Notes under the pieces: generated by a model | The model's input: the letters and a program-made list of their open reading frames with translations, nothing else | What the model was told of the DNA's origin: nothing | Database searches by the model: none | Shown: positions 35,620-47,202 of the stretch, piece by piece | Layout of the letters: the number at the start of each line of letters is the position of its first letter | Numbering within the stretch: the first letter of the stretch is position 1 | Made by a program: the position numbers and the translations under genes | NCBI RefSeq assembly: GCF_037975245.1 | Contig: NC_092582.1 | Span: 3,223,001-3,287,000 of the forward strand | Length of the DNA stretch: 64,000 bases | Direction of reading: 5' to 3' | Origin: Apostichopus japonicus | Lineage: Eukaryota; Echinodermata; Holothuroidea; Aspidochirotida; Stichopodidae

Positions 35620-35790
35620 TAAATGTTATTTTTGTCAAATATTTTTCTCTCTTTTAAGGTTGGATAAAACAAATCATTAAATGTTGACTTTTTAAAATAT
35701 TTTTTCCTTTTTTTAAGGTTGGATAAAAACAAATCATTAAATGTTGTCTTTTTGAAATGTTTTCCTCTACTTAAGGTTGTATATGTTGGA
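35620..35790 (+). repeat. Degenerate tandem repeat of about 68 bp
   Basis: Two good copies and one partial copy of aaggttggataaaa-caaatcattaaatgttg are separated by T-rich spacers. Confidence 0.7.
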
Positions 35791-37140
35791 AATAAACTGT
35801 GACCTGCTAAAAGAGAGGATACCTCCAAGATAGCTAAAGCCTTTCCAGGCAGAATCCTGTTATAAAGAACTTCCAAGTTTTACTCAACCAAGTTACAATC
35901 CTTGAAGCCTTTATAAAGTTCTCTCAAACTCTAAATCACAAAATGTACTTTTATATCAACTTACACATCTTGAATACTGAACCCTGGATACTGCTTACAT
36001 CAGCTCCTTGACAGAAAAGCATGTTATGTTTTTCTTTCATTCCCTAGATAAGGTATCAATCATTCTATTAACATGAATGTGTTTAATGTTTATTTGAGGT
36101 GTGTTCTCCTATACCTTGATATTTCATTTTTTGCAATATCAAAACATCAGATTTTGAGGTAATTGCATTTCCTTGAAAACTATAGAATTCTTCTGCCAAG
36201 TTGAAATAAACCCAATATTCTCTTCTCCATTTTTCTCATTCCTACCATCAAAAGAAAAACTGCTTTTATTTTTGTTAATACAAAGAACTTCCTATTATCT
36301 TATGCATCCTCCCTCTGGCCTTCTTAGTTTCACTTCTTCAGCCAACCACAAAAGTTAATACCCACTATCAAGTTTGAAGAGATCTGATTGGCCCATATCA
36401 TCTTTGCTACCGACCAATCATATTCAACCTTTGGTACACAGTCAAGTACTGTGTGGGTTGCACATGTTGTATGCTATCCACACTGTCTTACCATTACAAG
36501 CTGATATTGAGGCTGCAATACTTTAATTTACTTGGATGATTGTAAATGTATCAAGGATTTTAATGTGTATTTGCTGTCGGTATGGTTCTTTCAGATAATT
36601 CTTACTACTCCTGTACATAACTAAAAGGATATATACTGTGAATGGTTCTTGGTTGCCTGACAAATCATAACAAAACAGCATTTTCCTAGACAAAGCATCT
36701 ACTGCTACAAAAGTGATGTGTGAAATATTAACAGAATATAAGACATTATTTTGAAAATAATTTTAAAATTTTATTAAAAGGACTGCTGAATGGACATTAA
36801 AATCATCTGAGACTTTTGGAAAAGGAAAAGTTAACAAAACTGTGTGGATGTTTCCAAAAGCGATTGCAAAGAACTGGTCTCATACTACTGATGAATACAG
36901 GAGTCTTAACTATTTTTTTTGTCAAACTGGAATATATACTTGAAGGAGGAATTAGCCAGTGCATACAATCTTATCCAGGATGAGGAGCTAATCTACTGTC
37001 TCTCTCTCTTCAAGTTCAATTCACTCACCTTTTGGAATATATAGCAACCTTCTTTTTTTTTTTTAATACAACTGGAAAATACTGTTGGTTGTGGAACAGA
37101 TTCTACTGGATACATTATTTTCCATAAAAACTGAAATAAA
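35791..37140. other. Non-coding stretch
   Basis: The DNA is AT-rich with no repeats of note. The plus-strand frame at 36173-36358 has no domain. Confidence 0.35.
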
Positions 37141-37560
37141 ATGGTAAGTTTAACACAGGGTTTATGTAATCTGTTATGAACTGGGGATCTAACAAATAAG
37201 TAGGTTGTGAGAGGGAGGGAGGGAGGGAGGGGTGGGAGGGGGGAGGAATTTAGGGGAAGCAGGAAGGGAGGAGAGGGGAGGTAAAGGCTCAACATAGGGT
37301 TTATGTAATCTGTTATGAACTGGGGATCTAACAAATATGTAGGTTGTGAGAGGGAGGGAGGGAGGGGTGGGAGGAGGGAGGAATTTAGGGGACGCAGGAA
37401 GGGAGGAGAGGGGAGGTAAAGGCTCAACATAGGGTATATCTAATCTGTTATGAAATGGGGATCTACAAATAAGTAGGTGAGAGAGGGAGGGAGGGGTGGG
37501 AGAGGGGAGGGGAGGAACTAAGGAAAGCAGGAAGTGAGGGGAGGGGAGGTAAAGTCTCTC
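37141..37560 (+). repeat. About 135-bp tandem repeat, three units with G-rich halves
   Basis: Each unit has a unique half (tatgtaatctgttatgaact, then ggggatctaacaaata) and a purine half (gagggagggagggagggg). The minus-strand frames rich in Pro, Leu and Ser are artefacts of the complementary polypyrimidine strand. Confidence 0.85.
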
Positions 37561-37814
37561 AGAAAACACAAGGCAGATCTAGTCTTTCCACCTTTCAGGT
37601 ATAAATGCATAGAATGTCTTGTGTCATAAAGAAAAGCTGCAGCTGCCTCATAATCCTGCTGCAGCCATGCTGAATTTGTATTGAACAATTGAATAACCTA
37701 GCCAGCTGAGCCTTTACAGCCAGGACACTGCTATAGCCAACTCTCTGTGCATGGCTAGGTCGATATTGAATTTCCGAGTTTAGCATGTTTGACTGTACAA
37801 AGAAGTCCTAAATC
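37561..37814. other. Short unassigned interval
   Basis: A minus-strand frame at 37595-37786 has no recognised motif or splice support. Confidence 0.3.
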
Positions 37815-37930
37815 CGTGGTCTGTAAACTTTTAGGGCCATGACCCAAGACCTTTCATGCCGATTTAGCCACGACCCACCAGATCCCCAACACTCGATCGA
37901 TGAAAAGTTTTTTCATTGTGTCCCACATTT
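37815..37930 (+). mobile_element. hAT (Charlie-like) terminal fragment
   Basis: The sequence ccgtggtctgtaaactttta, followed by gggccatgacccaaga and cacgacccacca, resembles the well-known hAT terminus with 'ggttctcaaactttttgggtcacgaccc'-type wording in many animal genomes. I see only one end. Confidence 0.45.
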
Positions 37931-38918
37931 TTCAGACTGTCGCCCTAAGTTAATAGGCTTAAATTTGTTCTACTTTATATGCATACTGTATTAGGCCTAG
38001 GTAAAACGCAGTAGTGAGGTGTGAGCTAGGTGAAGAAGGGGATACGAGGGGTGTCTTGTAATGGATTAGGAGTCGCTCAGGGAATCATTTATCTGGTATC
38101 GCATCACAAAATGCTAGTCTAACTGGTAAAACTGCTAAACAAGTCCAAAGATGTAGAGCAGTTTTTTTTTTCACAGAAATTTATATGGGACAAAATTCAG
38201 AGCCTCCAAGGCTGCTACACAAAGTTTGAACAATAAGTCATTCCCTATTGCTACCTTTAATCCTCCTCTGTATCGACCACTAATATATGCTAGAAAGTCA
38301 AATAATGGTCACTTAATTATGCTTAAACTTCAGTAACCATGTTACTTCTACTCTCGATCATACCATTTTCACACTGAGCCGTCTTACAGTTGACTAATTC
38401 CTGGTATACTGGAAAGGTCGGAATTGCCGGGAGAATACTTTTAACATTTTTAATTTTAGTATGCTATGATTTGGTACTAGCTGTACGTGTATAGGTTTTT
38501 ATAGTTTTAATGACACTTGCCAGTAACTGGGTTCCGTTGTATTTTCCACCAACACTTTATGAGTTTAAAACAAATGGACTTCTGCCTCTTAGACGCGATG
38601 CAAATCAAGGACCTTTTCTATGCATTACAAAAACTTAGCACATAAACCACTGTACATGCCTCCTAGATGGTGATGCCTGAAAATGGCAAAGTCTGCTGTC
38701 ATAACTTTCCATTCTCTAAACTTCCCCAAAAATATAACAATTGTATTCATAGATATATATTACTAGTTCAAGTAATTCTACCCTGGAGAAAATTATGCTC
38801 AAATCATATACAGTCTGAATGATAATTCTTGTATGTTGACTCTTGAGAGGTTCCCCCTCAAAAAACAAATATTAGTCAAAATAAAATCATATATTCACAG
38901 CAGACAGAGAAGCTTTAG

Positions 38919-39005
38919 TGCAGGGGTTCCCTAACTGGGGTGCATGAACCCCCCAGGGGGTGCGTGAGTCCATCCCAGAGGGTACATGAGACGTTTCTGA
39001 AAGTC
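38919..39005 (+). mobile_element. hAT-like terminal fragment (second type)
   Basis: Caggggttccctaactgggg, then tgcatgaaccccccaggggg and tgcgtgag, resembles another widespread hAT terminus. The other end was not found. Confidence 0.45.
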
Positions 39006-39684
39006 AAAACTAGAGTACTTTTTGTTAAACTAAAATCTGATATATATATCATATAATTCAGTAATGTACAAAAGTCGTACCTATCGACAAACTCTATAAT
39101 ATTACACTCGATATTAGACTTGATCTTTTACGAAGCACTTTTCAATTTTCAAACAATGCAAGAATTTAGTTAATTAGTTTACAGTTCAATTCAAATAATG
39201 AAAGAAGCTAACTTTTTTTTTTATACGATTTCTACTTTTCAAACAGTTTTTGGACTGTTTTTTTAGTTATTTTGTGAAATTTACACAAGGTTGAAGCAAT
39301 CTATTCATTGCAGTAACTTTAAAACGTATTGCAGTAGCGATTTCCTCAGAACCTTTCGTAACAATCCGTCTCGGTGTCTTATGTACAGGTATAAAACACA
39401 AGAGAAAATGACCAAATATGGACAACGATTTCGCTAAGACTAGGAAGTTTCCACTTATTTGGCAAACAATTAGTGACAGGTATGACTTGTCATTGAAGTA
39501 GAGCCAAACTAATTATCCTTCAATTTTGTAAACTTTTCGCAATATTGCAACACCTGTACGCACTATATTAATACATTCGTTAATTTTTTGTTTGATATTT
39601 AAATGCTATATTATGCTAGAAAATCAAATAATGGTCACCCATATATACATGCTTCTATACTGACTTTACTACGGAGGCCTTTTG
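39006..39684. other. Non-coding stretch
   Basis: The DNA is AT-rich. Bases near 39610-39650 (gctagaaaatcaaataatgg) repeat a piece also present at 38289, which is probably the end of a MITE. Confidence 0.35.
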
Positions 39685-40068
39685 AGGTCATCAGTGTTGC
39701 CCATAATATGCTAGAAAGTCACAAAATGGTCACCAATGCTCAGATTTCAACAAACATTTTATTGCCACCCTGAAAGCAGTTTCCCTTGCTGAGATAATAA
39801 AAATGTCTAATTGTACAAATTTTCAATGTCTGAGAAGAATTTGGAGGAGTCAGTTTTTAGCATGATAAAGTTAAAGGCAATATACAGAGGACCTTTAAAG
39901 CATTTCCTAACTTGAGGCGTCTTTATTCATTTTCCAACTTATCTCTCTGCATTGTCTGAGAATGCTTTGGAAAGTGACAGTCTCCCAGGCAAATGCTTTT
40001 GAAAAAAGTCACAAATTGTAGCATGCTACAATTTGGGGCCAATACTAATAATTGACCTTTCATTTCAA
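39685..40068. mobile_element. MITE-like element (ttggcccc family), clearest copy
   Basis: The left end is aggtcatcagtgttgcccat followed by aatatgctag. The right end, on the opposite strand, reads aggtcaattattagtattgg followed by ccccaaattgtagcatgc. The interior (ctgagataataaaaatgtct) recurs at about 55055. It has no coding capacity. Confidence 0.5.
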
Positions 40069-42189
40069 GGATTTCCTGTGAAAATATCTTCTTGAGTTTA
40101 CTGTGGTTGCCAGTTTATAATCAGTTTATATTAAATTTACCAAAACCGATGAAGTTTTACTAAAGATACGACTGTAATAAATCAATCTAAGACATTCTCC
40201 TCAATTAATCACGAAAAACAATCAATATTTAGTGAGTAATTAACGAGTTTATTCGGTTCTAAACATTTCCTCACTCACCTCTAATCTCTCTTACAATAGT
40301 ACTAATGCCTTAATTGCCAAATAAAAACTGACAAAGGAAAACATTTGAATTGTTTGACCTTCTCCCTCGATATTTGAAATGAACCTCAATTCAGCCGAAA
40401 TAATGAATCTTACTGGATATATAATCATGAATTTTACTGGATTTGAAATGCAATGGCATTGAATATTTGCCCCAGAAGAACACAAACTGCTGCTTCAAGT
40501 GATCCTTTCAAAGCAACCAGTTACCACACACAAAAATAAAAACAATAGTTTGTTTGGGGAGAGGTGGAGGGGGTGGGGGGAGATCCTTTCTATATTATCG
40601 TCAGCAAAAATAAAAGTAACCTTATGCAGTTGCAAACTATTTAAGATACTATTCTTTACATCTTCAGTGAAATGGTTATTATGCTGACCAATGAAAGTAC
40701 TCAGTGGTGTGGCTGAAAGAGGGGAGGGGACATATTCCCCCAAAATATATGGTTCCCCCAACCCCCCCCCTGCCACAATGAAATTTGCAATGTCCAAAAA
40801 GACATAGACTGATAACTTCTACTGACTACAATTAACTTGTGTCTATCTTCAAAATTCACCAGATTTGAAGCTGATATAATTTCTGGAAAAAATAAAAACC
40901 ACAAAGCTTCAGAATGAGTTACCCCATCCCATAAGTAGACCTATGACATACCTCTGGACATCCTTTGTGGTCTCTGCTCCCCCAATATTGCTCTCAATTT
41001 GCTACCTCCCCACCCACTTCCAAAAGTCTGGCATAACCACTGCTATACCATTTATCCTTCACACACCCTTCCCCCCATCCCCTTAGCTCTCTTGTCCAAT
41101 GTTGATGCAAACATCAGTCTACACAAACACAGAAACAACTTGGATAAAGAAAGTTGTACTTAAAGGAATTGTCTGGTGGAAGATTTTGATACATTATCCT
41201 CATACTTCTTATTTTCCTCTTTCCAACCATGTGACGTTTTCTTCTTGTAGAAATCTGGTTTGCAAATTGAGCAGATTCTCACCAAAAGCACCGTTTCTTT
41301 GAACGCATCAATTTGGTTTCAATTTCAAGTTTATTAAAAATCCAGTATAAATACATGTTGAATGAGTACGTTATGCCGGCAAACTGGCAAAAACGAGCAA
41401 CTTGAAGTTAGCAGTCCCATTTAGATAACATTTAAGGTCTACCAGACAATTCTTTTAATATGTAATTGAAATTCATCAGTTCCGACAATATGAAACTCAA
41501 ATGCAAGGGTGGCATGTCAAAACTAGTTCAATGATTGCTGCTAGATTATTAAAACAAAGAATCCACTTTATTGGATCAATGTTTATGACCCTATCTAATG
41601 TTTCACTATACTGGGAGAGACTATTTTCTTCTCTACAAATGTTCCCATAAAGCGTCTGGAATTTTTTTTGACTGGAGTCAACTCAAGTGTTTTTTAAACC
41701 CAACGGTGGCTTAAAATTGGGTAAATACAGGTTATCCCTTAAGTAAGTTGATTATGTCTGTATATATCGACCATACTAACCAATTGTTGCACAATATTAG
41801 AGCAAATTTAGACAAAGTTCAAAAGTCTAATTTTTTTGTTGGATAATCGAAGTTAGCTATTCCCAGTTAGTGAGGTTTCATAGTGAAATGAAAATATAGA
41901 AAAGAGCAAAATACTAAATTACCAAATAAATTAGTCAATAGTTTCTCTTTACGAGTGAAGTTTAGACAGAAGTAATACGTCAATTGTAAGTTGTCTTGAA
42001 AAGAAACAATTATAGGGGTAGTTTCTACATTTATGTTTGTTTTTCACCAAAAATATGAACCTTTGATCCATGAAATTTTTCAGACATTGCTCCAGTTGAA
42101 AAGAATGTTGGCTCTTCCTCAACTATAGACCATATGAATAATAGTTCTCCATACTAAAACTCTTACTGAACAAATCATGAATTGTTTAC
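40069..42189. other. Non-coding stretch
   Basis: Bases 40700-41100 contain C-rich, low-complexity sequence. A strong minus-strand donor at 40274-40281 (GAG|GTGAGT) with a good acceptor encloses stops in every frame, so it is not coding. No gene was found. Confidence 0.4.
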
Positions 42190-42312
42190 CTGGGTGAAAA
42201 CATGCAATGTAGATGAAGTCTTAAAGATATAACGTCAATTATCTGGCCAGGACTCGAACCTGCAATCCCTAGATCGCAAGTCCAGTGCTGTTCCATTTGA
42301 GCGCCAAGCTGT
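42190..42312 (-). mobile_element. tRNA-like SINE head, family 3
   Basis: On the minus strand: ttggcgctcaaatggaacag, an anticodon-like arm, then caggttcgagtcctgg (B box). The body then ends cattgcatgttttcacccag. The splice-like cccag|gtaaac here belongs to the SINE body. Confidence 0.5.
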
Positions 42313-43443
42313 ACAAGGAATCAGTGAAACTGCTAATAATTAATGTTTCAGTTGTTAGATTGTCTAGCAAACAAGCACATTATATATTGGAAGTTGCTAT
42401 AAACAACATTGGTATATAGTGATGTTTAATTTAAGAGGTTGTCATATATTCCAGTTTAAAGATAACTTTCAAATTTTTAAAAATTCTAGTTTTGTACAGC
42501 TTAATCAGCATATTGAATCACATGTGTAATGACTATATATTAGCAAATATCATCTGCCATCAACAGATATCAAAAGAGATATGATGAAAGAATTTTACAA
42601 TTATTTTTATAAATGTTTTCCTATTTTTATCAACTACAACAGGATATAAACATTTATTAACAATACTGAAAAGATATGACAAGCCTGCCTGAACAAACTA
42701 AACTGATATAACAGAGAGTTTGACTTGAGAAGAAATTTTAGAAGAAGCTCATGTTTGCTTGGAACAGCAAGCGATGTCAACGATGCATTTATCACAATCC
42801 TCTTTATACGGATATATTTTATCGTATCACATAGTGACGTATCGTACCAGGGCTTTACAAATGAAAGTCAGAACAAAACTGAATTAAACTAACAGATTCA
42901 ACTTCAAGCATAGAAAGGAAATTATAACCACAATATGAGACTGAATGACAATATCAACCAATGACATGTAGATTAATAGATATGTCTCAAAAAGGAGGTA
43001 AAAGACTGAAGGGAAAAACAGGGATTTGCTGATAATTTTATAGGTTCAAGGTTTCCTGTTTCCTGAATGTCAAGCAATAATGTACCCTATACTTCAGTCA
43101 TAGAAATATTGCAATGTATCCAGAGCACAGACATGAATTGGATTTACTCAAGGCATGTACAGCAATAAACTTTTTTCATTAAAAGAAGTGCTCTCCTATG
43201 GTTTTGGATACAATTTAAATGCCACTGGATGCTAAAATTCCATACCCAATGTAGTCTATAAGCTTTTCTGTTCAAACGAATCATATTTAAGATCATGAAG
43301 GATAAGCGAAAATAAATTAATTTTTTGGGGGAAAATTGTTTGAGATGACAAAGTATCTGAGCAACAACTATTTTTAGAAATGAATGCAAAATATAATGTA
43401 TACATATAAATATATTTGAAACAGTAATGAGTTGGAAAAATCC
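42313..43443. other. Non-coding stretch
   Basis: The DNA is AT-rich. A minus-strand segment at 43147-43236 has weak splice signals and no recognised motif. Confidence 0.3.
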
Positions 43444-43570
43444 AGAACAGTGAAAAAACTTCCAACCTCCACAGGGATTCAAATCGGGGGCCTCCCCCCC
43501 CCCCACTTTATATGCGGACACTGTAACCAACCAGGCTATGGACGCTGATTGTCTGTCCAGAGGTTCAAAA
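43444..43570 (-). mobile_element. tRNA-like SINE fragment with C/G-run insertion
   Basis: Read on the minus strand: catagcctggttggttacag, an anticodon-like region, then a G run, then gatttgaatccctgtgg (B-box-like). The expanded G run (43494-43504) shows it has no current function. Confidence 0.4.
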
Positions 43571-46500
43571 CCAGTAAGGAAGGTAGTTATAATCCACTGT
43601 AGGCTTTTGTCACCTGTATCAAACAATGTCAGTTTTGTTTGGGGACACATTTTGCCTTACTCTAGAGATCAGTTATGATATATATATATATAAATACATG
43701 TTTGCACAATCAATGTGGCTCTCATTGTACTGAAATAGATCATGAGACACAGTGAGTAAATTATAAATTTCTGGAGGTGGGGGAGGAGGAGGGGGTGGGG
43801 AGGAGGGGAAGGAGGAGGTTAGGAGGGGTATGTGTCATTGGTATGATCCCAGAGTATAAGTCCTAACTTTTAAAGGTAGAAGCTCCTAGACTTGTTCTCA
43901 GGATTCCTCCCATTCAGAGCTTAAAATCTTAACTCTCTCAATCAAGAGCACATTTTTCGAACCATTTCTTCTACCCTGGAAGCCTACCCCTCACCATTGG
44001 AGGGGATAAAGGCGAATGGATGGATTTCATGTTAATTACTATCCTATTCTCACATCTTCTTGACTTCTCCATTTAATCTCAACCTCTCTCCTCCCCCACC
44101 CACCGCCCCCCCTCCCCCTTCCGAACCCTTCCCCTCTACCCATCACACTATTCTTTACACCCTTTACCATACTTTGACAGTCCTTGACATTTACCTATAA
44201 AGAATAAATTACATCATTATGACATCAATAAAGCCCTGTATAAAATAAAATAATCTCATAGTAATATGGTTGGTTGTTCTTGAGGAATTAAGATATTACA
44301 ATAATCATCCATCATCCCCTATTCGATAATCGGTCACCAGACATAACCCTCATAATTATCCCGTTGTTAGTTTAACCTTAACACATGGCTTTGTCTCATC
44401 CAAATTAGATTTTGGAAGGATAAACTATTTGCTTCCTGTCACAAGCTTCTTGACTCCAGAAACCTTTTATGATACCCAATCAACTTTGGATGCCTCCCCT
44501 AACACCTTCCTTGTGAGAAAACTTTCCTGATTTCCTGCTTCGTGTAACGTTCCGGGAAATACATCATTTCCACAATTAGTATTATCTTAAGCTTCAGGAA
44601 AGCTCTTGAATGTTCTGTTTAATGTGTGGTTAAGAAATTAGTGTTAAAATTATCTTTGCCATTAATGTACACAATTTAGTCAGGGGAGGGAAATAGGTTA
44701 ATTGTTGTAATATCGATGGGTTCCTATGCGGGATATAGATTCTTGGCTGTCCCTATATCCCCCTGAGAAGAATAAAATATGTAGGAAGTTCTCTTAAAAC
44801 TTTATGGAATGAAAATTCAATCTATTCGACTCAGTTTTCATGTAAAATCCCGAACAGATACTGTATCAAAAGGGGAAAAAATATTTACAGAAATTTTGAA
44901 TTTTAGCAAGAACAAAAGAAGTGAAGATATGAGTGGCTGGCAGAGGATTTGAAATCAGTGACCTAGGGCTTCCTCTTGGTTTGGATCCAATTCTTGGATT
45001 TAATTGCTGTGATAATTAGATAAACTAATTAACAAAACAGAAAAATTTCTTAAGTGTTTTTCATCACACGTACAAGATCACAATATTTGCATGACACTTG
45101 AATGAATTTTTATGTTATATTTATCAACAAAACTGATATCATGATGTTTTAATCTCAAAGATCATACAATATTTGCATGAAACTTGATTAAATTGTTTCT
45201 TGAAACCTTTGGTTGAGATCAATTTTATGTATTATCTTGATCTTGACTTTTCATTGCTCAAGTCATCTGATAAGAGGTAGAATCACATCAATTAATTTTA
45301 TTAGAAAACTTCTTAAATTACCAGAAATAAGTCTCAATGTGTGTTTGTTGATGAATTTTGGTAAAACAAACTTCCAAAGCAGATATTACTTATTCAAAAT
45401 GCACTCTGACCAGGTGGGTTTAATGGAGAAAGTTGTCGCAATCGAAAGAAAGAAATTAATTTTCTGTTGCCTTTCTGGCCGCCGATAACAGCATGTTCAT
45501 TATATAATTTATGTAACCTATATACTGGTATCGTCCACTTTTTTGACCCAATTTCACGGAGAAAACGTCTGAAAACGCCTGTTTATTCCTTGCAATGGAA
45601 GGAAATGACACAATTTCGCAAGCTACATCAGTAAGGCCAAAAGAATGATATATACTATTCAAGAGAATGGACCTAACACAGGCTAGCACACAGGCCTAAC
45701 GGTCGTTAACAAAACAGAGAGATTTGATTGGCGCATGATCTGTTAGGCCGGCCTTGCAAATTTTGAATGAATATTTGTAGAATCTACCGACTCGTTAAAA
45801 AATCTGGCGAATTTTATTCAGCTCAAAATGTTTAACGACAGATAACTCAATAAAATAACGATTATTAATATGAAAATTGCATAGAATGGTGTTATTTTCA
45901 CTGAGCTTTTAGGGCAGAAAGCTGGAAAAGTCGAAGTTAAAATTTGGCAAACATACATTGAGACTTTAACAAGATACTGAAAAATATACACCTTTCACTT
46001 TCACAAGAGGGGGGGGGGGGGAGAATTTTGGCAAATGTAATAGTCCATATGTGGTATCATGTGACTTGCTACTTCATTCCCTAAGTCCATCTGGTTTGAT
46101 GGCGGGGGGGGGGGGGGGGGGAAGGATTAAAGGTCAGCAGAAAGCAAAATGTGGAATGTCTTGAAAGCTCTTTACCTGAAAAATCATTTAGCTAGGAGAA
46201 TGCATTGACTGACCTAACGATGTGCAGTAGGAGGTCAAAGGCCATTTGAGGCTAAAACCTGTAAACTGTATAGTAAGACATCTCTCAGAGACTGGATATT
46301 TGGGTAAAAAGCCATATCTGGTGTTGCTCATCTCCATAAGGAGTTCCAAGGTCCCTAATGCGTTTGTTGTGAGAGCAGGGAGCTGCTACCTGAATAGCAG
46401 CTCCCTGGTGAGACCAGAATAGCAGCTCCCTGGTGAGAGTGAAAGATCACTTGAGAAAATTTTTCAATTGCTCATTTGGAATGAAGTGAACAATTGAACA

Positions 46501-47165
46501 TTTTGAAGGAAAATGTTGAATTGACGAGATATGATAAGTTGTCGATTAAACATTTTGCAGAAAATTGTTCAAGTGCTCAGTTAGAGCAACTGAGCAATCC
46601 AACATTTTTCAGATTTTTGATAAGATATTGTCTTGTTATCTAAACAATTTACTGAAAAGTGTCAACTTATGGGGCAAAGTTTTTTGTTGATGGCACTTTC
46701 AAGCTTCCGTAATATTGTATTAAAATAGGCCAATACATGAACCTGAAGTCATAAATGTAACCTCAGTACACGTCTATACAAAGTTTGAACCCTATGGCAA
46801 CCTCAGACACTCCCTCCATAAATATACTCCCACAAAGTTATTTCATCCAGCAAGATGATAAAATATAGAAAAATAAATAAACAGAAGGGAAAACTTGATG
46901 ACAGCTAACTGGCAATATTTTTGCCTCTTTTGAGATAATAAAGGTATCAGGATTTCTATGACATCTGGCTCAAAATGCCCTTAGCTAGCTGGAGGGGATA
47001 AAATAGTTGTACTTTGAGGTTAAAACTGACAGAAACAAGTTCACAGTTTTACAACCTGATGTTGGTTCCATGCCATGGGTCAATCATTTGTTCTTTTTTA
47101 TTGTATACAAAAGGAAAATGGGAATATTTTATAATAATACTGTACTTGAAAATAGAACTTTGTAC
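43571..47165. other. Non-coding stretch with G/C-rich runs and a hairpin
   Basis: G-rich and C-rich runs lie at 43773-43825, 44090-44125, 46009-46021 and 46104-46121. A hairpin (gggagctgctac/gtagcagctccc-like, with a second direct copy) lies at 46379-46437. A small frame at 45595-45630 followed by GTAAGG is a possible first exon (see findings). Otherwise nothing was seen. Confidence 0.4.
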
Positions 47166-47202
47166 CTCCTGATTCAATGGTCCAGTTGTTAATATTATTA
47201 TA
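47166..47202 (-). CDS. Possible 37-base micro-exon of the CatSper-like gene
   Basis: The acceptor ttgtcttcag|TATAAT and the donor AGGAG|GTACAA are both good. It encodes YNNINNWTIESG, starting in phase 0 (fits 51686-51801) and ending in phase 1. The Y...NNW pattern resembles the YDYxxNTW turn that precedes the SDNGG turn in CatSper delta-type subunits, and the order in this gene is the same. The short length keeps confidence low. Confidence 0.4.

Noticed and set aside
36993-37569. Pro/Ser/Leu-rich minus-strand frames of 126-145 residues
   Set aside because: They are translations of the polypyrimidine strand of the 135-bp tandem repeat.
40274-40345. Minus-strand exon with strong acceptor (cctttgtcag) and donor (GAG|GTGAGT)
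   Set aside because: All three frames contain stops between the two sites, so it is not coding; at most it is a non-coding exon.
42190-42220. Minus-strand donor cacccag|gtaaac with a short open segment
   Set aside because: It lies within the body of a tRNA-derived SINE and has no plausible upstream exon.
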